From Rhodovulum euryhalinum (GTDB lineage Bacteria > Pseudomonadota > Alphaproteobacteria > Rhodobacterales > Rhodobacteraceae): DNA of 64,000 nucleotides. The notes beneath the pieces were generated by a model that saw nothing but the letters and a program-made list of their open reading frames with translations, made no database searches and was not told where the DNA came from. Both the position numbers and the translations under genes were made by a program. Of the stretch, positions 27,370 through 37,208 are shown one piece after another. The stretch lies in contig NZ_SLWW01000012.1 in the NCBI RefSeq assembly GCF_004342445.1, positions 1 to 64,000 on the forward strand. The letters run 5' to 3'. How positions within the stretch are numbered: position 1 is the first letter of the stretch; each line of letters opens with the position of its first letter.

Positions 27370-28077
27370 TCAGGCCGGCAGACCCATCGCCGCGCGAATT
27401 CGCGCCACCTTTTGTGAATCCAGCCCCAGCGCTCGGGCCAGATTGGACAGGAAGGCCTCTTCGGCCGGGCTGTCGACATGGATTGCGGTGGCCGCCGCGG
27501 CATAGACCTGGGCGCGCATCGCCTCCTGGGTGTCGCCGGCCAGCGCCACCGGGTCGACCGGTGCGGCCAGTTGTTCCTCGACGAAGGCGCGTTCCTCGTC
27601 CGACAGATCGCCCATGACCGACAGGATCTTCTCGCGTTCCGCCGGGTCGATCTCGCCATCGGACTTGGCCGCCTGGATCATCGCCCGGATCATCAGCTTG
27701 GCGTTCTCTTCCATCGTTGCGCTGGCCGCGCCGGTGCCGGTCAGCGCGTCCATCATCTGCGTCGCCTGCCCGGTGCCCGCCGCCGCCGCGCCGCCCAGCG
27801 CCGCCATCAGCCCGGCCAGTCCGGCCGTGGCCGCCTCGCCGGCGCGGTCGGCGCCCTGGCCCATGCGTGCCATCATTTCCTGAAGCTTGGCGGTGCCGCC
27901 GGGCACGCCCATCTTCTCCATCATGGCGTCGAGCTGGCTGGTCATCTGCGCGACCTGTTCGTTCGACTTCAGCTTGTCCTGAAGGCCGGCCATGCCGCCC
28001 ATCTTCCTGTATTGCTCGACGCCCTTGGCCGCGGCGAAACCGGCGGCAAGCGTGGCCAATGTCCGAACGAAACTCAT
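27370..28077 (-). CDS. DUF533 (TerB-like) protein, copy 2
   Basis: The start at 28077 follows CGGAGGATTGCC and gives 235 residues. The N-terminus MSFVRTLATLAAGFAAAKG is almost the same as that of the downstream copy. The C-terminal domain carries MIRAMIQAAKSDGEIDPAER and MGDLSDEERAFVEEQL. The middle, with repeated Met-Met-Ala-Gly segments, is less conserved. Function unknown; the two copies are probably expressed together unless the intervening palindrome interrupts them. Confidence 0.85.
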   Translation of the reverse strand: MSFVRTLATLAAGFAAAKGVEQYRKMGGMAGLQDKLKSNEQVAQMTSQLDAMMEKMGVPGGTAKLQEMMARMGQGADRAGEAATAGLAGLMAALGGAAAAGTGQATQMMDALTGTGAASATMEENAKLMIRAMIQAAKSDGEIDPAEREKILSVMGDLSDEERAFVEEQLAAPVDPVALAGDTQEAMRAQVYAAAATAIHVDSPAEEAFLSNLARALGLDSQKVARIRAAMGLPA

Positions 28078-28153
28078 GGCAATCCTCCGATATGCGAAAC
28101 GCGATCTGCAATGCTCGGCGCGCCCCCCTGGCGCGCGGGCCGATCTTACAGGG

Positions 28154-28173
28154 ATTCCCGCCTGTGCGGGAAT
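28154..28173. repeat. REP-like hairpin downstream of rnpB
   Basis: ATTCCCGC, CTGT, GCGGGAAT forms a perfect 8-bp hairpin. Translated, the surroundings give the PAQAGIP and RDSRL strings typical of the short dispersed ATTCCCGC repeats of proteobacteria. It lies 17 bases past the 3' end of rnpB. Confidence 0.7.
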
Positions 28174-28189
28174 ATTCTGGGGATGTGAT

Positions 28190-28576
28190 GCGCGGATGGC
28201 CTGTAAGCCGGATTCTGTCCACCCCGGACCGTGATCCGGGGCTGGATGACCATTCCTCTGGGCGTGCCGTTGCCGACCCGCTCGTGCTGCCAACCCGGAC
28301 CCCTGGGCCGAAGCCGCCCTGCCGCAAGCGCGGCGCGGGATCCCTATTCGGCATTGCTCCCGGTGGGGCTTGCCGTGCCGGTCCTGTTACCAGTCCCGCG
28401 GTGGGCTCTTGCCCCACCGTTTCACCCTTGCCGCCGGGCGAACCCGGTGGCGGTCTGTTCTCTGTGGCGCTTTCCCTGGGGTTGCCCCCGCCGGGCATTA
28501 CCCGGCACCGTTGCTCCGTGGAGTCCGGACTTTCCTCGGGGGCAGGCCCCCGCGGCCATCCAGCCATCCGCGCCCG
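28190..28576 (-). ncRNA. rnpB: RNase P RNA (bacterial type A)
   Basis: The minus strand contains the hallmark GAGGAAAGTCCGGACTCC near the 5' end and GGACAGAATCCGGCTTACAG near the 3' end. The ends pair: GCGCGGATGGC at the 5' side with GGCCATCCGCGC at the 3' side (helix P1), which sets the limits to within a few bases. It is the catalytic RNA for tRNA 5' maturation. No protein is called here although long frames cross it. Confidence 0.95.
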
Positions 28577-28582
28577 CCCGAT

Positions 28583-29281
28583 CTAGGCGCTTGCATCCCG
28601 CCGGTCAACGGGGAAGCGCCGCGCAAGGTCCAGCGCCGCGGCCATGTCGGCGGGGCAAAGCGGCCCCGCGGCCCAGGGTCGGAAGCGCAGGCGAAAGGCT
28701 TCCAGCAGATCGCCCGTCGGCCGGTTCGGCCCATAGCCCACCCGCACCAGCGCCGCGCGGAACGCCGCCTCGTCGGGCGCAGCCCCGCCGCCCGCCCCAG
28801 GCCCCGCCTCTGGCCAGACCGAAAGCCCCGCCCGGGCCAGCCTCTGCCAGTCGAACCGCCGACCCGGATCGCACTTGCGCCCCGGCGCCATGTCGGAATG
28901 GGCGATCACCCGTTCGGGCGGCACCGCCCAGCGGACCATCAGCCCGGCCAGCAGCCGCTCCAGCGTGGCCATCAGCGGCGCCGGGAACGGCTCGGCCCCG
29001 GAATTGTCCAGTTCGATCCCGATCGAGCGGGAATTGACGTCGGTGACATCGCCCCACGACCCCGCCCCGGCATGCCAGGCCCGCAACCCTTCGTCCACCA
29101 GCTGGAACAGCCCGCCCTCCCGCGTGATCAGGTAATGCGCCGACACCTCGGCCGCGGGATCGCACAGCCGGTCCAGCGCCGCGTTCAGTGGCATCGCGGT
29201 ATAGTGCAGCACGATCAGGTCGGGCCGGGCGCCGCCCCGGCGCGGCCCGAAATTGGGCGAGGGCCGCCAGACCGGCCCCAT
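28583..29281 (-). CDS. N-acetylmuramoyl-L-alanine amidase (AmpD-like)
   Basis: The 232-residue product has an Amidase_2 domain. Zinc ligands are visible as the first His in VLHYTA, then AWHAGAGSWG, and the last in HSDMAPGRKCDPG. No signal peptide is seen, so it probably acts in the cytoplasm on recycled muropeptides, as AmpD does. About 60 residues at the C-terminus may form a small peptidoglycan-binding helix bundle. It starts 5 bases after the upstream lipoprotein stop. Confidence 0.9.
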   Translation of the reverse strand: MGPVWRPSPNFGPRRGGARPDLIVLHYTAMPLNAALDRLCDPAAEVSAHYLITREGGLFQLVDEGLRAWHAGAGSWGDVTDVNSRSIGIELDNSGAEPFPAPLMATLERLLAGLMVRWAVPPERVIAHSDMAPGRKCDPGRRFDWQRLARAGLSVWPEAGPGAGGGAAPDEAAFRAALVRVGYGPNRPTGDLLEAFRLRFRPWAAGPLCPADMAAALDLARRFPVDRRDASA

Positions 29282-29285
29282 CGAC

Positions 29286-29948
29286 CTAGCGCATCGCGGC
29301 GCGGAACGGCGTCGGATCCCAGTAGCAGGCGAAGCCGTCGCCGTCCGGATCCAGCCCCAGCCGGTCACGCTCGGGCCCGCCGGCCTTGAGGAACGCCTCT
29401 TGCGCGAGGTCGGGCGAGCCGTATTGCGCGCAGTTGCGCAGATATGCCGCCTCGCGCGTCAGGCCCGACCGGCGATAGCGCGATTCGCCCACCCGGTTCG
29501 GTGCGCCCAGTGCGTATTCCACGATGTTCGGCCCCGTCGCGCCGGTGCGCGGCGGCAGCGGTTCGGGCGCGATCACGGTGTATTGCTGGCGCTGGGCCTG
29601 CAGCCGCTCGCGGTCGCTCTGGATCGTCTCGCGCGCGGCGACGGCGGCAAAGTTCTGCTCGTCCGAAATGCCCGGATTGTCGGTGTCGATGACCACCCGC
29701 GGCGCGGCTTGCGCGTCGGCGGCCTGCGTGCCGGGGTTCAGCGTTGCCAGCGTCTCGGCGGCGATCGCGGCGCCTTCGCCCTGCGCCGTGACCGGCGGCT
29801 GAACGGCCCCCTCGTCACGCAGCGCGCGCGCCCGCGACGCGCTGTACTCCTCGTAGGTGCCGAAACCGACCCCGGCCGCGGAATCGGGAATCTCGGGCTC
29901 GCAGGCGGCCAGCGCCAGAACCGCAAGGACCGGGAAAGCACTACGCAT
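29286..29948 (-). CDS. Lipoprotein with Excalibur-like C-terminal motif
   Basis: The start at 29948 gives 220 residues; the ATG at 29957 abuts the ribosome binding site. The lipobox LALAAC sits at the end of a short signal, so lipidation at Cys is likely. The middle is alanine-rich and charged (TYEEYSASRARALRDEG). The C-terminus ends in LDPDGDGFACYWDPTPF, an Excalibur-like D-x-D-x-D-G-x-A-C calcium-binding loop. The function is unknown; it sits next to the AmpD-like amidase. Confidence 0.75.
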   Translation of the reverse strand: MRSAFPVLAVLALAACEPEIPDSAAGVGFGTYEEYSASRARALRDEGAVQPPVTAQGEGAAIAAETLATLNPGTQAADAQAAPRVVIDTDNPGISDEQNFAAVAARETIQSDRERLQAQRQQYTVIAPEPLPPRTGATGPNIVEYALGAPNRVGESRYRRSGLTREAAYLRNCAQYGSPDLAQEAFLKAGGPERDRLGLDPDGDGFACYWDPTPFRAAMR

Positions 29949-29987
29949 CGGGATCATCCTGCTCGTGACGATGTCAAGCCGCGGCTC

Positions 29988-31469
29988 TTACCACCATTTC
30001 GCGGGCTTGGAAACAAAGCCCGCGGCGCGTTCAAGCACTTGTGCGGTGTTCAGCAGGTCGCCCTCTTCCCAGGGCCGCCCGATCAGTTGCAGCCCCAGCG
30101 GCAGGCCCCGGCTGTCGAGCCCCGCGGGCACCGAGATCCCCGGTAGTCCCGCCAGGTTCACCGTGACCGTGAACACGTCGTTGAGATACATCTCTACCGG
30201 GTCGGCATCCTGCATCTCGCCCAGCCCGAACGCGGCCGAGGGCGTCGCGGGCGTCAGGATCGCATCGACACCCTCGGCGAACACCGTCTCGAAGTCGCGC
30301 TTGATCAGCGCGCGGACCTTTCGCGCGCGGTTGTAATAGGCGTCGTAGAAGCCCGCCGACAGCACGTAGGTGCCGATCATCACCCGGCGCTGCACTTCCT
30401 TGCCGAAGCCCTCGGCGCGGGTCTTTTCGTACATCTGCACGATGCCGTCGCCCTGCGCCAGTTTCGCCCGGTGGCCATAGCGCACCCCGTCATAGCGCGC
30501 GAGGTTCGAGGACGCCTCGGCCGGGGCGATCACGTAATAGGCGGGCAGGGCGTATTTCGTGTGCGGCAGGCTGATGTCGACGATCTTCGCACCCGCGTCC
30601 TTCAGCATCTCGGCGCCGCGGGTCCACAGCGCCTCGATCTCGGCGGGCATGCCGTCCATGCGGTATTCGCGCGGAATCCCGATGGTCTTGCCGCGGATGT
30701 CGCCGGTCAGCATCGCCTCGAAATCCGGCACGGGGATGTCGGCGCTGGTCGAATCCTTCGGGTCGTGCCCGGCCATCGCCGCCAGCATGATCGCGGCGTC
30801 CTGCACCGTCTTGGTCATCGGTCCGGCCTGGTCGAGCGACGAGGCGAAGGCCACGATCCCCCAGCGCGAACAGCGCCCGTAGGTCGGCTTGATCCCCACG
30901 ATGCCGGTAAAGGCTGCGGGCTGGCGGATCGAGCCGCCGGTATCGGTCCCCGTCGCGGCAAGGCACAGGTCGGCTGCCACGGCGGCGGCAGACCCGCCCG
31001 ACGATCCCCCCGGTGTCAGGTCGCGGTCATCGACTTTCCACGGGTTGACCACGTTGCCATAGGTGCTGGTCTCGTTCGAACTGCCCATGGCGAACTCGTC
31101 CATGTTCAGCTTGCCCAGCATCACCGCGCCCGCGTCCCACAGGTTCTGGGTGACGGTCGATTCATATTCGGGACGGAACCCGTTCAGGATATGCGATGCC
31201 GCCTGGCTGGCCACGCCCCGGGTGCAGAACAGGTCCTTGATCCCCAGCGGCAGCCCGCACATCGCGGGCGCATCGCCCCTGGCGATGCGCGCATCGGCGG
31301 CACGGGCCTGGTCCAGCGCGATCTCGGGCGTCCTGTGGACAAAGGCGTTCAGCCGGCCCGCTGCCTCGATCTCGGCCAGGCACGCCTCGGTCAGCGCGAC
31401 CGCACTGGTTTCACCCTTGCGCAGCGAGTCCCGCGCCCCGGCCAGCGTCAGTTTGCTCAACTCGCCCAT
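29988..31469 (-). CDS. gatA: Asp-tRNA(Asn)/Glu-tRNA(Gln) amidotransferase subunit A
   Basis: The ATG at 31469 lies eight bases after GGAG; a GTG at 31478 overlapping the gatC stop is the alternative. The 493-residue amidase has the Ser-cisSer-Lys triad: Lys in GIKDLF and the serines in [17 protein letters not shown] and [13 protein letters not shown]. It releases ammonia from glutamine to amidate mischarged tRNA. gatC is directly upstream; gatB is not in this window. Confidence 0.96.
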   Translation of the reverse strand: MGELSKLTLAGARDSLRKGETSAVALTEACLAEIEAAGRLNAFVHRTPEIALDQARAADARIARGDAPAMCGLPLGIKDLFCTRGVASQAASHILNGFRPEYESTVTQNLWDAGAVMLGKLNMDEFAMGSSNETSTYGNVVNPWKVDDRDLTPGGSSGGSAAAVAADLCLAATGTDTGGSIRQPAAFTGIVGIKPTYGRCSRWGIVAFASSLDQAGPMTKTVQDAAIMLAAMAGHDPKDSTSADIPVPDFEAMLTGDIRGKTIGIPREYRMDGMPAEIEALWTRGAEMLKDAGAKIVDISLPHTKYALPAYYVIAPAEASSNLARYDGVRYGHRAKLAQGDGIVQMYEKTRAEGFGKEVQRRVMIGTYVLSAGFYDAYYNRARKVRALIKRDFETVFAEGVDAILTPATPSAAFGLGEMQDADPVEMYLNDVFTVTVNLAGLPGISVPAGLDSRGLPLGLQLIGRPWEEGDLLNTAQVLERAAGFVSKPAKWW

Positions 31470-31474
31470 GCGCG

Positions 31475-31762
31475 TCACTCCACCACCTTGGGAACCGCAA
31501 AGAAGCCCTCGCGCGCGTCGGGCGCGTTCGACAGGATCCTGTCGGGATAGCCGCCATCGGTCACCACGTCCGCCCGCCGCTTCAGCCGCATCGGCGTGAC
31601 CGATGTCATCGGCTCGACGCCTGAAACATCGACCTCGTTCAACTGCTCCATGAAGGTCAGGATGCCCGACAATTGCTGGGCCAGCGCGGGCAGGTCGTCC
31701 TCGGCCACGGCGATCCGGGCCAGATGCGCCACGCGCCGCGCGGTGTCGATGTCGATGGACAT
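31475..31762 (-). CDS. gatC: Asp-tRNA(Asn)/Glu-tRNA(Gln) amidotransferase subunit C
   Basis: The 95-residue subunit starts at 31762 with [14 protein letters not shown] and has the Pro-rich core [15 protein letters not shown]. It wraps around GatA to stabilise it. It precedes gatA in the same operon. Confidence 0.95.
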   Translation of the reverse strand: MSIDIDTARRVAHLARIAVAEDDLPALAQQLSGILTFMEQLNEVDVSGVEPMTSVTPMRLKRRADVVTDGGYPDRILSNAPDAREGFFAVPKVVE

Positions 31763-31930
31763 GGGGCCGCCTTTCGTTCCTGGAAATCCGCCCCCGCGTT
31801 TAGCCCCGCGCCGCGCCCGCCGCAAGGGCGGCGCGACGGCGAGGACGCTTGCACTTGGCCGCTGCCTGGCCCAGACCGGCCGCGCCCGGTCCCGGGCATG
31901 TCCTTCCCGAACACAACGAAAAGGCCCGCG

Positions 31931-32791
31931 ATGCCCTCCACCCGGTTCATCCTGACGCTCACCTGCGACGACCAGCGCGGTATCGTCGCCGCCGTCGCCA
32001 ACGCGCTGACCGCGCTTGGCGGCAACATCCAGGACAGCGACCAGTTCCGCGACCCCGAAAGCAACCGCTTCTTCCTGCGCATTGCCTTCGAGACCGAGAC
32101 CCCGACCGACGCGGACGCGATCCGCACCCGGCTTGCGCCCGTGTTTGCCGGTTATGGCATGGCCGCCGAGGTGGTGGACGCGACGCGGCGGCCGAAGATC
32201 ATCCTGATGGTCTCGAAATTCGACCACGCGCTTTTGCACCTGCTCTACCAGATCCGCGTAGGCTGGATGGAGGCCGAGGTTGTGGCGATCGTGTCGAACC
32301 ACGAGGACAGCCGCCCGACCGCCGAGGCGCACGCCATCCCCTATCACTGCTGGCCGGTCGGCAAGGCCAATAAGGCCGAGCAGGAGGCCCGCGTTCTGGC
32401 CCTGGTCGAGGAAACCGGCGCCGAACTGGTGGTGCTGGCGCGCTACATGCAGGTGCTGTCGGACGACCTGTCCCGCGCGCTGGCGGGGCGGGTCATCAAC
32501 ATCCACCATTCCTTCCTGCCGTCCTTCAAGGGCGCGAAACCCTATCACCAGGCGCATGAGCGGGGGGTGAAACTGATCGGCGCGACGGCGCATTACGTCA
32601 CCGCCGACCTCGACGAGGGCCCGATCATCGAGCAGGAGACCGAGCGGGTGAACCACGCCCTGTCCGCCGAGGATTACGTCGCCGTGGGCCGCGACATCGA
32701 GAGCCGGGTGCTGGCCCGCGCGGTGCGGCTGCACCTGCAACGCCGGGTGCTGGCGAACGGGCACAAGACGGTGGTGTTCATGCCCGGTTAG
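31931..32791 (+). CDS. purU: Formyltetrahydrofolate deformylase
   Basis: The 286-residue enzyme releases formate from 10-formyl-THF. An N-terminal ACT domain ([20 protein letters not shown]) is followed by a formyltransferase-like domain with [17 protein letters not shown] and the catalytic aspartate in DLDEGPI. The start at 31931 has AAGG upstream. The MARYMQV-type segment of PurU is [12 protein letters not shown] here. It is divergent from gatC. Confidence 0.94.
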   Translation: MPSTRFILTLTCDDQRGIVAAVANALTALGGNIQDSDQFRDPESNRFFLRIAFETETPTDADAIRTRLAPVFAGYGMAAEVVDATRRPKIILMVSKFDHALLHLLYQIRVGWMEAEVVAIVSNHEDSRPTAEAHAIPYHCWPVGKANKAEQEARVLALVEETGAELVVLARYMQVLSDDLSRALAGRVINIHHSFLPSFKGAKPYHQAHERGVKLIGATAHYVTADLDEGPIIEQETERVNHALSAEDYVAVGRDIESRVLARAVRLHLQRRVLANGHKTVVFMPG

Positions 32792-32854
32792 GGGGCGCTC
32801 CCGCCCCCGGCCCGCGCGGGGCGGGCGCCCCGCTTGTCCGGCGTTGGGCCGGGC

Positions 32855-32907
32855 CGCGCGCTGACGCGCGCGGCGCCTCCGGCGGGAGTATTTTGGCCAA
32901 GAAGAAG
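32855..32907. repeat. Conserved 3' element, copy A (GC hairpin plus GAGTATTTT...CCAAGAAGAAG)
   Basis: GAGTATTTTGGCCAAGAAGAAG occupies 32886-32907, next to GC hairpins such as CGCGCG-CTGA-CGCGCG at 32855-32870. It ends 13 bases from the stop codon of the minus-strand ceramidase-like gene. A second copy lies at 43768-43814 in the same relation to queG. Confidence 0.7.
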
Positions 32908-32920
32908 ACCGGTGCGGCGC

Positions 32921-33592
32921 CTATCCCCCGGCCGGGTGGGGTGTTTGCCCGACGCGGGCGGCCATGTCCCGGCGGTAGACCTCGATCATCCAGCCCAGCA
33001 TCGTGGCGTTCAGCAGATGCCACAGGAAATGCGTGCCCAGCGGCAGCACCCCGCAAAGCGGCCCGTCCAGCGTCCTGAAGCCCAGCGAGAGCACCAGCAG
33101 CCCGCCCCCAAGAGCCAGCCCGCGCGCCGTCGCGGGCGCCCTTCGGGCCAGAAGACCCGCATGGACGAGGATCAGCAGCGCCACCGGCGCATAGCCCGCC
33201 GACGCGCCGAGCCAGGGCAATTGCCCGAACAGCCAGCCGGTGGCCGCCGCATAGGGGAAAAACAGCGCCACGCCCGCCAGCGCGGCCCGGCGCCCCAGAC
33301 CCCAAAAGGTCCGGTTCGCCGCGTAGAGATAGAGCAGGATGAACCCCAGGATCGGCGCCACATCCGCCACCGAGGCCCAGGCCGTGGCATGGGTGTGGAA
33401 CAGGTAGCTTCCCAGCCCGATCGCCGCCAGCACCGCGCAGAGCGCGCGGCCCAGCGGCAGCCCGGCCGTCCGCCGCCACATCACTGCCGCCGCGATCACG
33501 AAGGCGGCGTTCGTCACCGCGTTCACGGGTTCGGACCAGTAGGAAAGGTCGGTCCGTTCGCAATAGGCATCGACCTGGGTCATCCAGTCCAT
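32921..33592 (-). CDS. Ceramidase-family integral membrane protein
   Basis: The start at 33592 follows GGGAGG and gives 223 residues with about seven helices. The metal-binding histidines of the CREST/ceramidase superfamily are present: the first in LGSYLFHTHATAWAS and the second pair in GTHFLWHLLNA. The N-terminus (DAYCERTDLSYWSEPVNAVTN) is typical of bacterial members. The substrate could be a sphingolipid or another amide; not determined. Confidence 0.88.
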   Translation of the reverse strand: MDWMTQVDAYCERTDLSYWSEPVNAVTNAAFVIAAAVMWRRTAGLPLGRALCAVLAAIGLGSYLFHTHATAWASVADVAPILGFILLYLYAANRTFWGLGRRAALAGVALFFPYAAATGWLFGQLPWLGASAGYAPVALLILVHAGLLARRAPATARGLALGGGLLVLSLGFRTLDGPLCGVLPLGTHFLWHLLNATMLGWMIEVYRRDMAARVGQTPHPAGG

Positions 33593-33666
33593 GGAAATCG
33601 CCTCCCGCTCTGCTAGGCTGAGGGAAAACCTAGCCCCACGGGCCGCAACCGCACAGGGAGGCATCC

Positions 33667-34359
33667 ATGAAAATCATCTGGCTCGGCCATTCCGGTTTCC
33701 GCATCGAGATCGCGGACAAGGTCCTGCTGGTCGACCCCTGGCTGCACGGCAACCCGATGTTCCCCGAGTCGCGCCGGGCCGAGGCGATCACGGGGGCGAC
33801 CCATGTTCTGGTGACCCACGGGCATGGCGATCATTCCCCTGACGCGGTGGCGATCTCGCGCGAGCTGTCGATCCCCGTGCTTGGCATCTACGACCTGATG
33901 ACATGGTGGCACCAGACCGAGCAGATCGAGGTCACGGGCTTCAACAAGGGGGGCACGGTGCATCTGGGAGAGGTGGCGGTGACGATGGTCAACGCGGCCC
34001 ATTCCTCGTCGATCCCGGGGCCGAACGGGCCGGTCTATACCGGCGCCGAGGCGGGCTACATGATCGCGGGCGAGGGCCACACGATCTATGTCAGCGGCGA
34101 TACCGATGTGATGGCCGACATGGAGATCTTCAACGACCTGCACGGGCCCGATATCGGGATCCTGTGCGCGGGCGGGCATTTTACCATGGACATGAAGCGG
34201 GCGGCCTATGCGGCGCGCACCTTCTTCGACTTCAAGATGGTGATCCCCTGCCATTACCGCACCTTCCCGCTGCTGGAACAATCCGCCGCGGTGTTGAAGC
34301 AGGAACTGCCCGAGACCCGGGTGATCGAGCCCGAGGTGCTGGTGCCGATCGAGGTCTGA
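33667..34359 (+). CDS. UPF0173 metal-dependent hydrolase (metallo-beta-lactamase fold)
   Basis: The 230-residue product starts behind CAGGGAGG. It has the MBL metal-binding set: LVTHGHGDHS near residue 50, HSSS in the middle and the final CHYRTFP. UPF0173 proteins lack an identified physiological substrate. It is divergent from the ceramidase-like gene with 74 bases between. Confidence 0.92.
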   Translation: MKIIWLGHSGFRIEIADKVLLVDPWLHGNPMFPESRRAEAITGATHVLVTHGHGDHSPDAVAISRELSIPVLGIYDLMTWWHQTEQIEVTGFNKGGTVHLGEVAVTMVNAAHSSSIPGPNGPVYTGAEAGYMIAGEGHTIYVSGDTDVMADMEIFNDLHGPDIGILCAGGHFTMDMKRAAYAARTFFDFKMVIPCHYRTFPLLEQSAAVLKQELPETRVIEPEVLVPIEV

Positions 34360-34377
34360 GCCGCGGCGGGGCCGCCC

Positions 34378-36306
34378 TCAGGCGCGGCGCGCGGCCACCC
34401 GGGCGGCGCCCAGCACCTCCAGGACCCGGGTCTCGATATCGGGGGCGTTCAGCCTGGCCACCGCATACATGTCGGCCGGGCTGGCCTGGTCGATGAAGAT
34501 GTCCGGCAGCACCATCGAGCGGAATTTCAGGCCCGTGTCGAACACGCCCTTCTCGGCCAGCAGATGCGCGACATGGCTGCCAAAGCCGCCAACCGTGCCT
34601 TCTTCGACGGTGATCAGCGCCTCGTGCCCGCGCGCGAGGCGCAGGATCATGTCCTCGTCCAGCGGCTTGGCAAAGCGGGCGTCCGCGATGGTGGGGCGGA
34701 TGCCGTGGGCGGCCAGTGCCTGCGCCGCCTCGCGCACTTCCTTCAGCCTTGTGCCGAAATTCAGCAGCGCCACGCGCTCGCCCTCGGCGATGATGCGGCC
34801 CTTGCCGATCTCCAGCGGGGTGCCCTTTTCGGGCAGTTCGACCCCCACGCCTTCGCCGCGCGGAAAGCGGAACGAGATCGGCCCCTCGTCATGGGCCACC
34901 GCCGTCGCGACCATGTGCACCAGTTCGGCTTCGTCGGCCGCCGCCATCACGACAAAGCCGGGCAGGTTGGCCAGGAACGCGGTGTCATAGGCGCCCGCGT
35001 GCGTCGGCCCGTCGGCCCCCACCAGCCCCGCCCGGTCGATGGCGAACCGCACCGGCAGCCGCTGGATCGCGACGTCATGCACGATCTGGTCATACCCGCG
35101 CTGCAAAAAGGTCGAGTAGATCGCACAGAACGGTTTCTGCCCGCCCGCCGCCAGCCCCGCGGAAAACGTCACCGCGTGCTGTTCGGCGATGCCCACGTCG
35201 AAGGTGCGTTCGGGGAACCGTTCGGCGAACAGGTTCAGCCCGGTGCCGTCGGGCATGGCGGCGGTCACGGCGACCACCTTGCGATCGGCCCGCGCCTCGG
35301 CGATCAGCGCGTTGGCGAAGACCTTGGTATAGCTGGGCGCGTTCGCCGGTGTCTTGACCTGTTCGCCGGTTGCCACGTCGAATTTCGACACGCCATGCCC
35401 GCAATCGGGCGCATTCTCGGCGGGGGCATAGCCCTTGCCCTTTTTCGTGATGACATGGATCAGCATCGGCCCGGTGGCGCGCGCCTTGACCGTGCGCAGG
35501 ATCGGCAAGAGCTGGTCCAGATCGTGCCCGTCCACCGGCCCGACATAGGAAAATCCCAGTTCCTCGAACAGGGTGCCGCCGACGGTGACATGCTTGATCA
35601 GGTCCTTGGCCCGCTTCGCACCTTCCTGGAACGGCGCGGGCAGGAAGCCGACCGCCCCCTTGGCCAGCGACTTGAACTCCTGGAACGGCGCGCCCGCATA
35701 AAGCCGGTTGAGATAGCTCGACATCGCGCCCACGGGGGGCGCGATCGACATCTCGTTGTCGTTCAGGATCACGAACAGGCGAGTCTTCAGATGCCCGGCA
35801 TGGTTCAGCGCCTCATAGGCCATCCCTGCCGACAACGCCCCGTCGCCGATCACTGCGATTGCGTCGCCGACGCCCGCCTCGGGCGCGCTGCCCAGGTCGC
35901 GCGACACCGCATAGCCCAGCGCCGCCGAGATCGAGGTGGACGAATGGCCCGCGCCGAAGGCGTCGTATTCGCTTTCCCTCATCTTGCAGAAGCCCGACAG
36001 CCCGTCCTGCTGACGCAGGGTGCGGATGCGGTCGCGCCGCCCGGTCAGGATCTTGTGCGGATAGCACTGGTGGCTCACGTCCCAGATCAGCCGGTCGCGC
36101 GGCGTGTCGAACACCGCATGCAGCGCCACGGTCAGTTCCACCACGCCCAGCCCGGCGCCCAGATGCCCGCCGGTTTCGGACACGGCGGAAACCGTTTCGG
36201 CCCGCAGTTCGCCGGCCAGGTCGTGCAGCTCGGCATCCGACAGGCCCTTGAGGTCGGCGGGGCTGCTGACGCGGTCAAGCAGCGGCGTGTTCGGGCGATT
36301 GGTCAA
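34378..36306 (-). CDS. dxs: 1-deoxy-D-xylulose-5-phosphate synthase
   Basis: The enzyme condenses pyruvate and glyceraldehyde 3-phosphate in the MEP isoprenoid pathway. The start is a TTG at 36306 behind a GGGGGT site; it gives 642 residues beginning [18 protein letters not shown]. The TPP motif [15 protein letters not shown], the pyrimidine-domain [15 protein letters not shown] and the C-terminal transketolase domain are clear. It is the last of the HDAC-xseB-ispA-dxs run. Confidence 0.95.
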   Translation of the reverse strand: MTNRPNTPLLDRVSSPADLKGLSDAELHDLAGELRAETVSAVSETGGHLGAGLGVVELTVALHAVFDTPRDRLIWDVSHQCYPHKILTGRRDRIRTLRQQDGLSGFCKMRESEYDAFGAGHSSTSISAALGYAVSRDLGSAPEAGVGDAIAVIGDGALSAGMAYEALNHAGHLKTRLFVILNDNEMSIAPPVGAMSSYLNRLYAGAPFQEFKSLAKGAVGFLPAPFQEGAKRAKDLIKHVTVGGTLFEELGFSYVGPVDGHDLDQLLPILRTVKARATGPMLIHVITKKGKGYAPAENAPDCGHGVSKFDVATGEQVKTPANAPSYTKVFANALIAEARADRKVVAVTAAMPDGTGLNLFAERFPERTFDVGIAEQHAVTFSAGLAAGGQKPFCAIYSTFLQRGYDQIVHDVAIQRLPVRFAIDRAGLVGADGPTHAGAYDTAFLANLPGFVVMAAADEAELVHMVATAVAHDEGPISFRFPRGEGVGVELPEKGTPLEIGKGRIIAEGERVALLNFGTRLKEVREAAQALAAHGIRPTIADARFAKPLDEDMILRLARGHEALITVEEGTVGGFGSHVAHLLAEKGVFDTGLKFRSMVLPDIFIDQASPADMYAVARLNAPDIETRVLEVLGAARVAARRA

Positions 36307-36337
36307 GGCGGTACCCCCTTTCGGGACGGTGCGCGTT

Positions 36338-37207
36338 TCAGGTTTCCCGGGCAATAACGAAGCGGGCGGTGTCCCGCAAGGCATCGGCCCTTGCGCCAAA
36401 TGGGGCGAGCGCGGCGCAGGCCTCGTCCACCAGATCGCGGGCCCGCGCCTTGGCGCCCTCCAGCCCCAGCAGCGAGACGAAGGTCGCCTTGCCCGCATCC
36501 GCATCCTTTTGCACGCGCTTGCCGGTCTTTTCCACGTCGCCCTCGACATCGAGGATGTCGTCGGCGATCTGGAAGGCCAGCCCCAGCGCGGTCGCGTAGG
36601 ATGACAAGGGCGCGATGTCGGCCCCGCCCAGCCGCGCCCCGGCCTCGGCCGACCAGCGGATCAGCGCGCCGGTCTTGTTGGCCTGCAATTCGGTGATCTC
36701 GGCCAGGTTCAGCGCCCGGCCTGCGGTTTCCGCCGCGATATCCTGCGCCTGACCCAGAACCATGCCGTCGATCCCCGAGGCCCGCGCCAGCGACCCCACA
36801 AGGTCGATCCGCACGGCAGGGTCGGGGTGGCAGGCCGGGTCCGCCAGCAAACCGAAGGCCAGCGTCTGCAACGCGTCGCCCACCAGCAGGGCGGTGCCCT
36901 CGTCCCATTTCACATGCACCGTGGGCTGACCCCGGCGCAGGTCGTCGTCATCCATGCAGGGCATGTCGTCATGCACCAGGGAATAGGCATGGATCGCCTC
37001 GATGGCGGCGGCCGCATGCACCGCCCGATCCGCCGCCACGCCGTAAAGCGCCGCGCCCTCGATCACCAGGAACCCGCGCAGCCGCTTGCCGCCCGCCACC
37101 GCATAGCGCATCGCATGGGTCACCGGCTGGTCGGCCGCGCCCGCCAGCGCCTCCATCAGCCGCGCCTCGATCAGCGCGGCGGCGTCCTTCAACTGCGACT
37201 GGAACAT
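36338..37207 (-). CDS. ispA: Polyprenyl synthetase (geranyl/farnesyl diphosphate synthase)
   Basis: The 289-residue enzyme has the first Asp-rich motif in [15 protein letters not shown] and the second in [12 protein letters not shown]. Both bind magnesium and the diphosphate. The size and sequence fit FPP synthase of the IspA group. It starts one base after the xseB stop and feeds off the Dxs pathway downstream. Confidence 0.94.
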   Translation of the reverse strand: MFQSQLKDAAALIEARLMEALAGAADQPVTHAMRYAVAGGKRLRGFLVIEGAALYGVAADRAVHAAAAIEAIHAYSLVHDDMPCMDDDDLRRGQPTVHVKWDEGTALLVGDALQTLAFGLLADPACHPDPAVRIDLVGSLARASGIDGMVLGQAQDIAAETAGRALNLAEITELQANKTGALIRWSAEAGARLGGADIAPLSSYATALGLAFQIADDILDVEGDVEKTGKRVQKDADAGKATFVSLLGLEGAKARARDLVDEACAALAPFGARADALRDTARFVIARET

Positions 37208-37208
37208 C

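Noticed and set aside
28231-28570. Open frames across the RNase P RNA
   Set aside because: The region is clearly rnpB by its conserved core and pairing ends.
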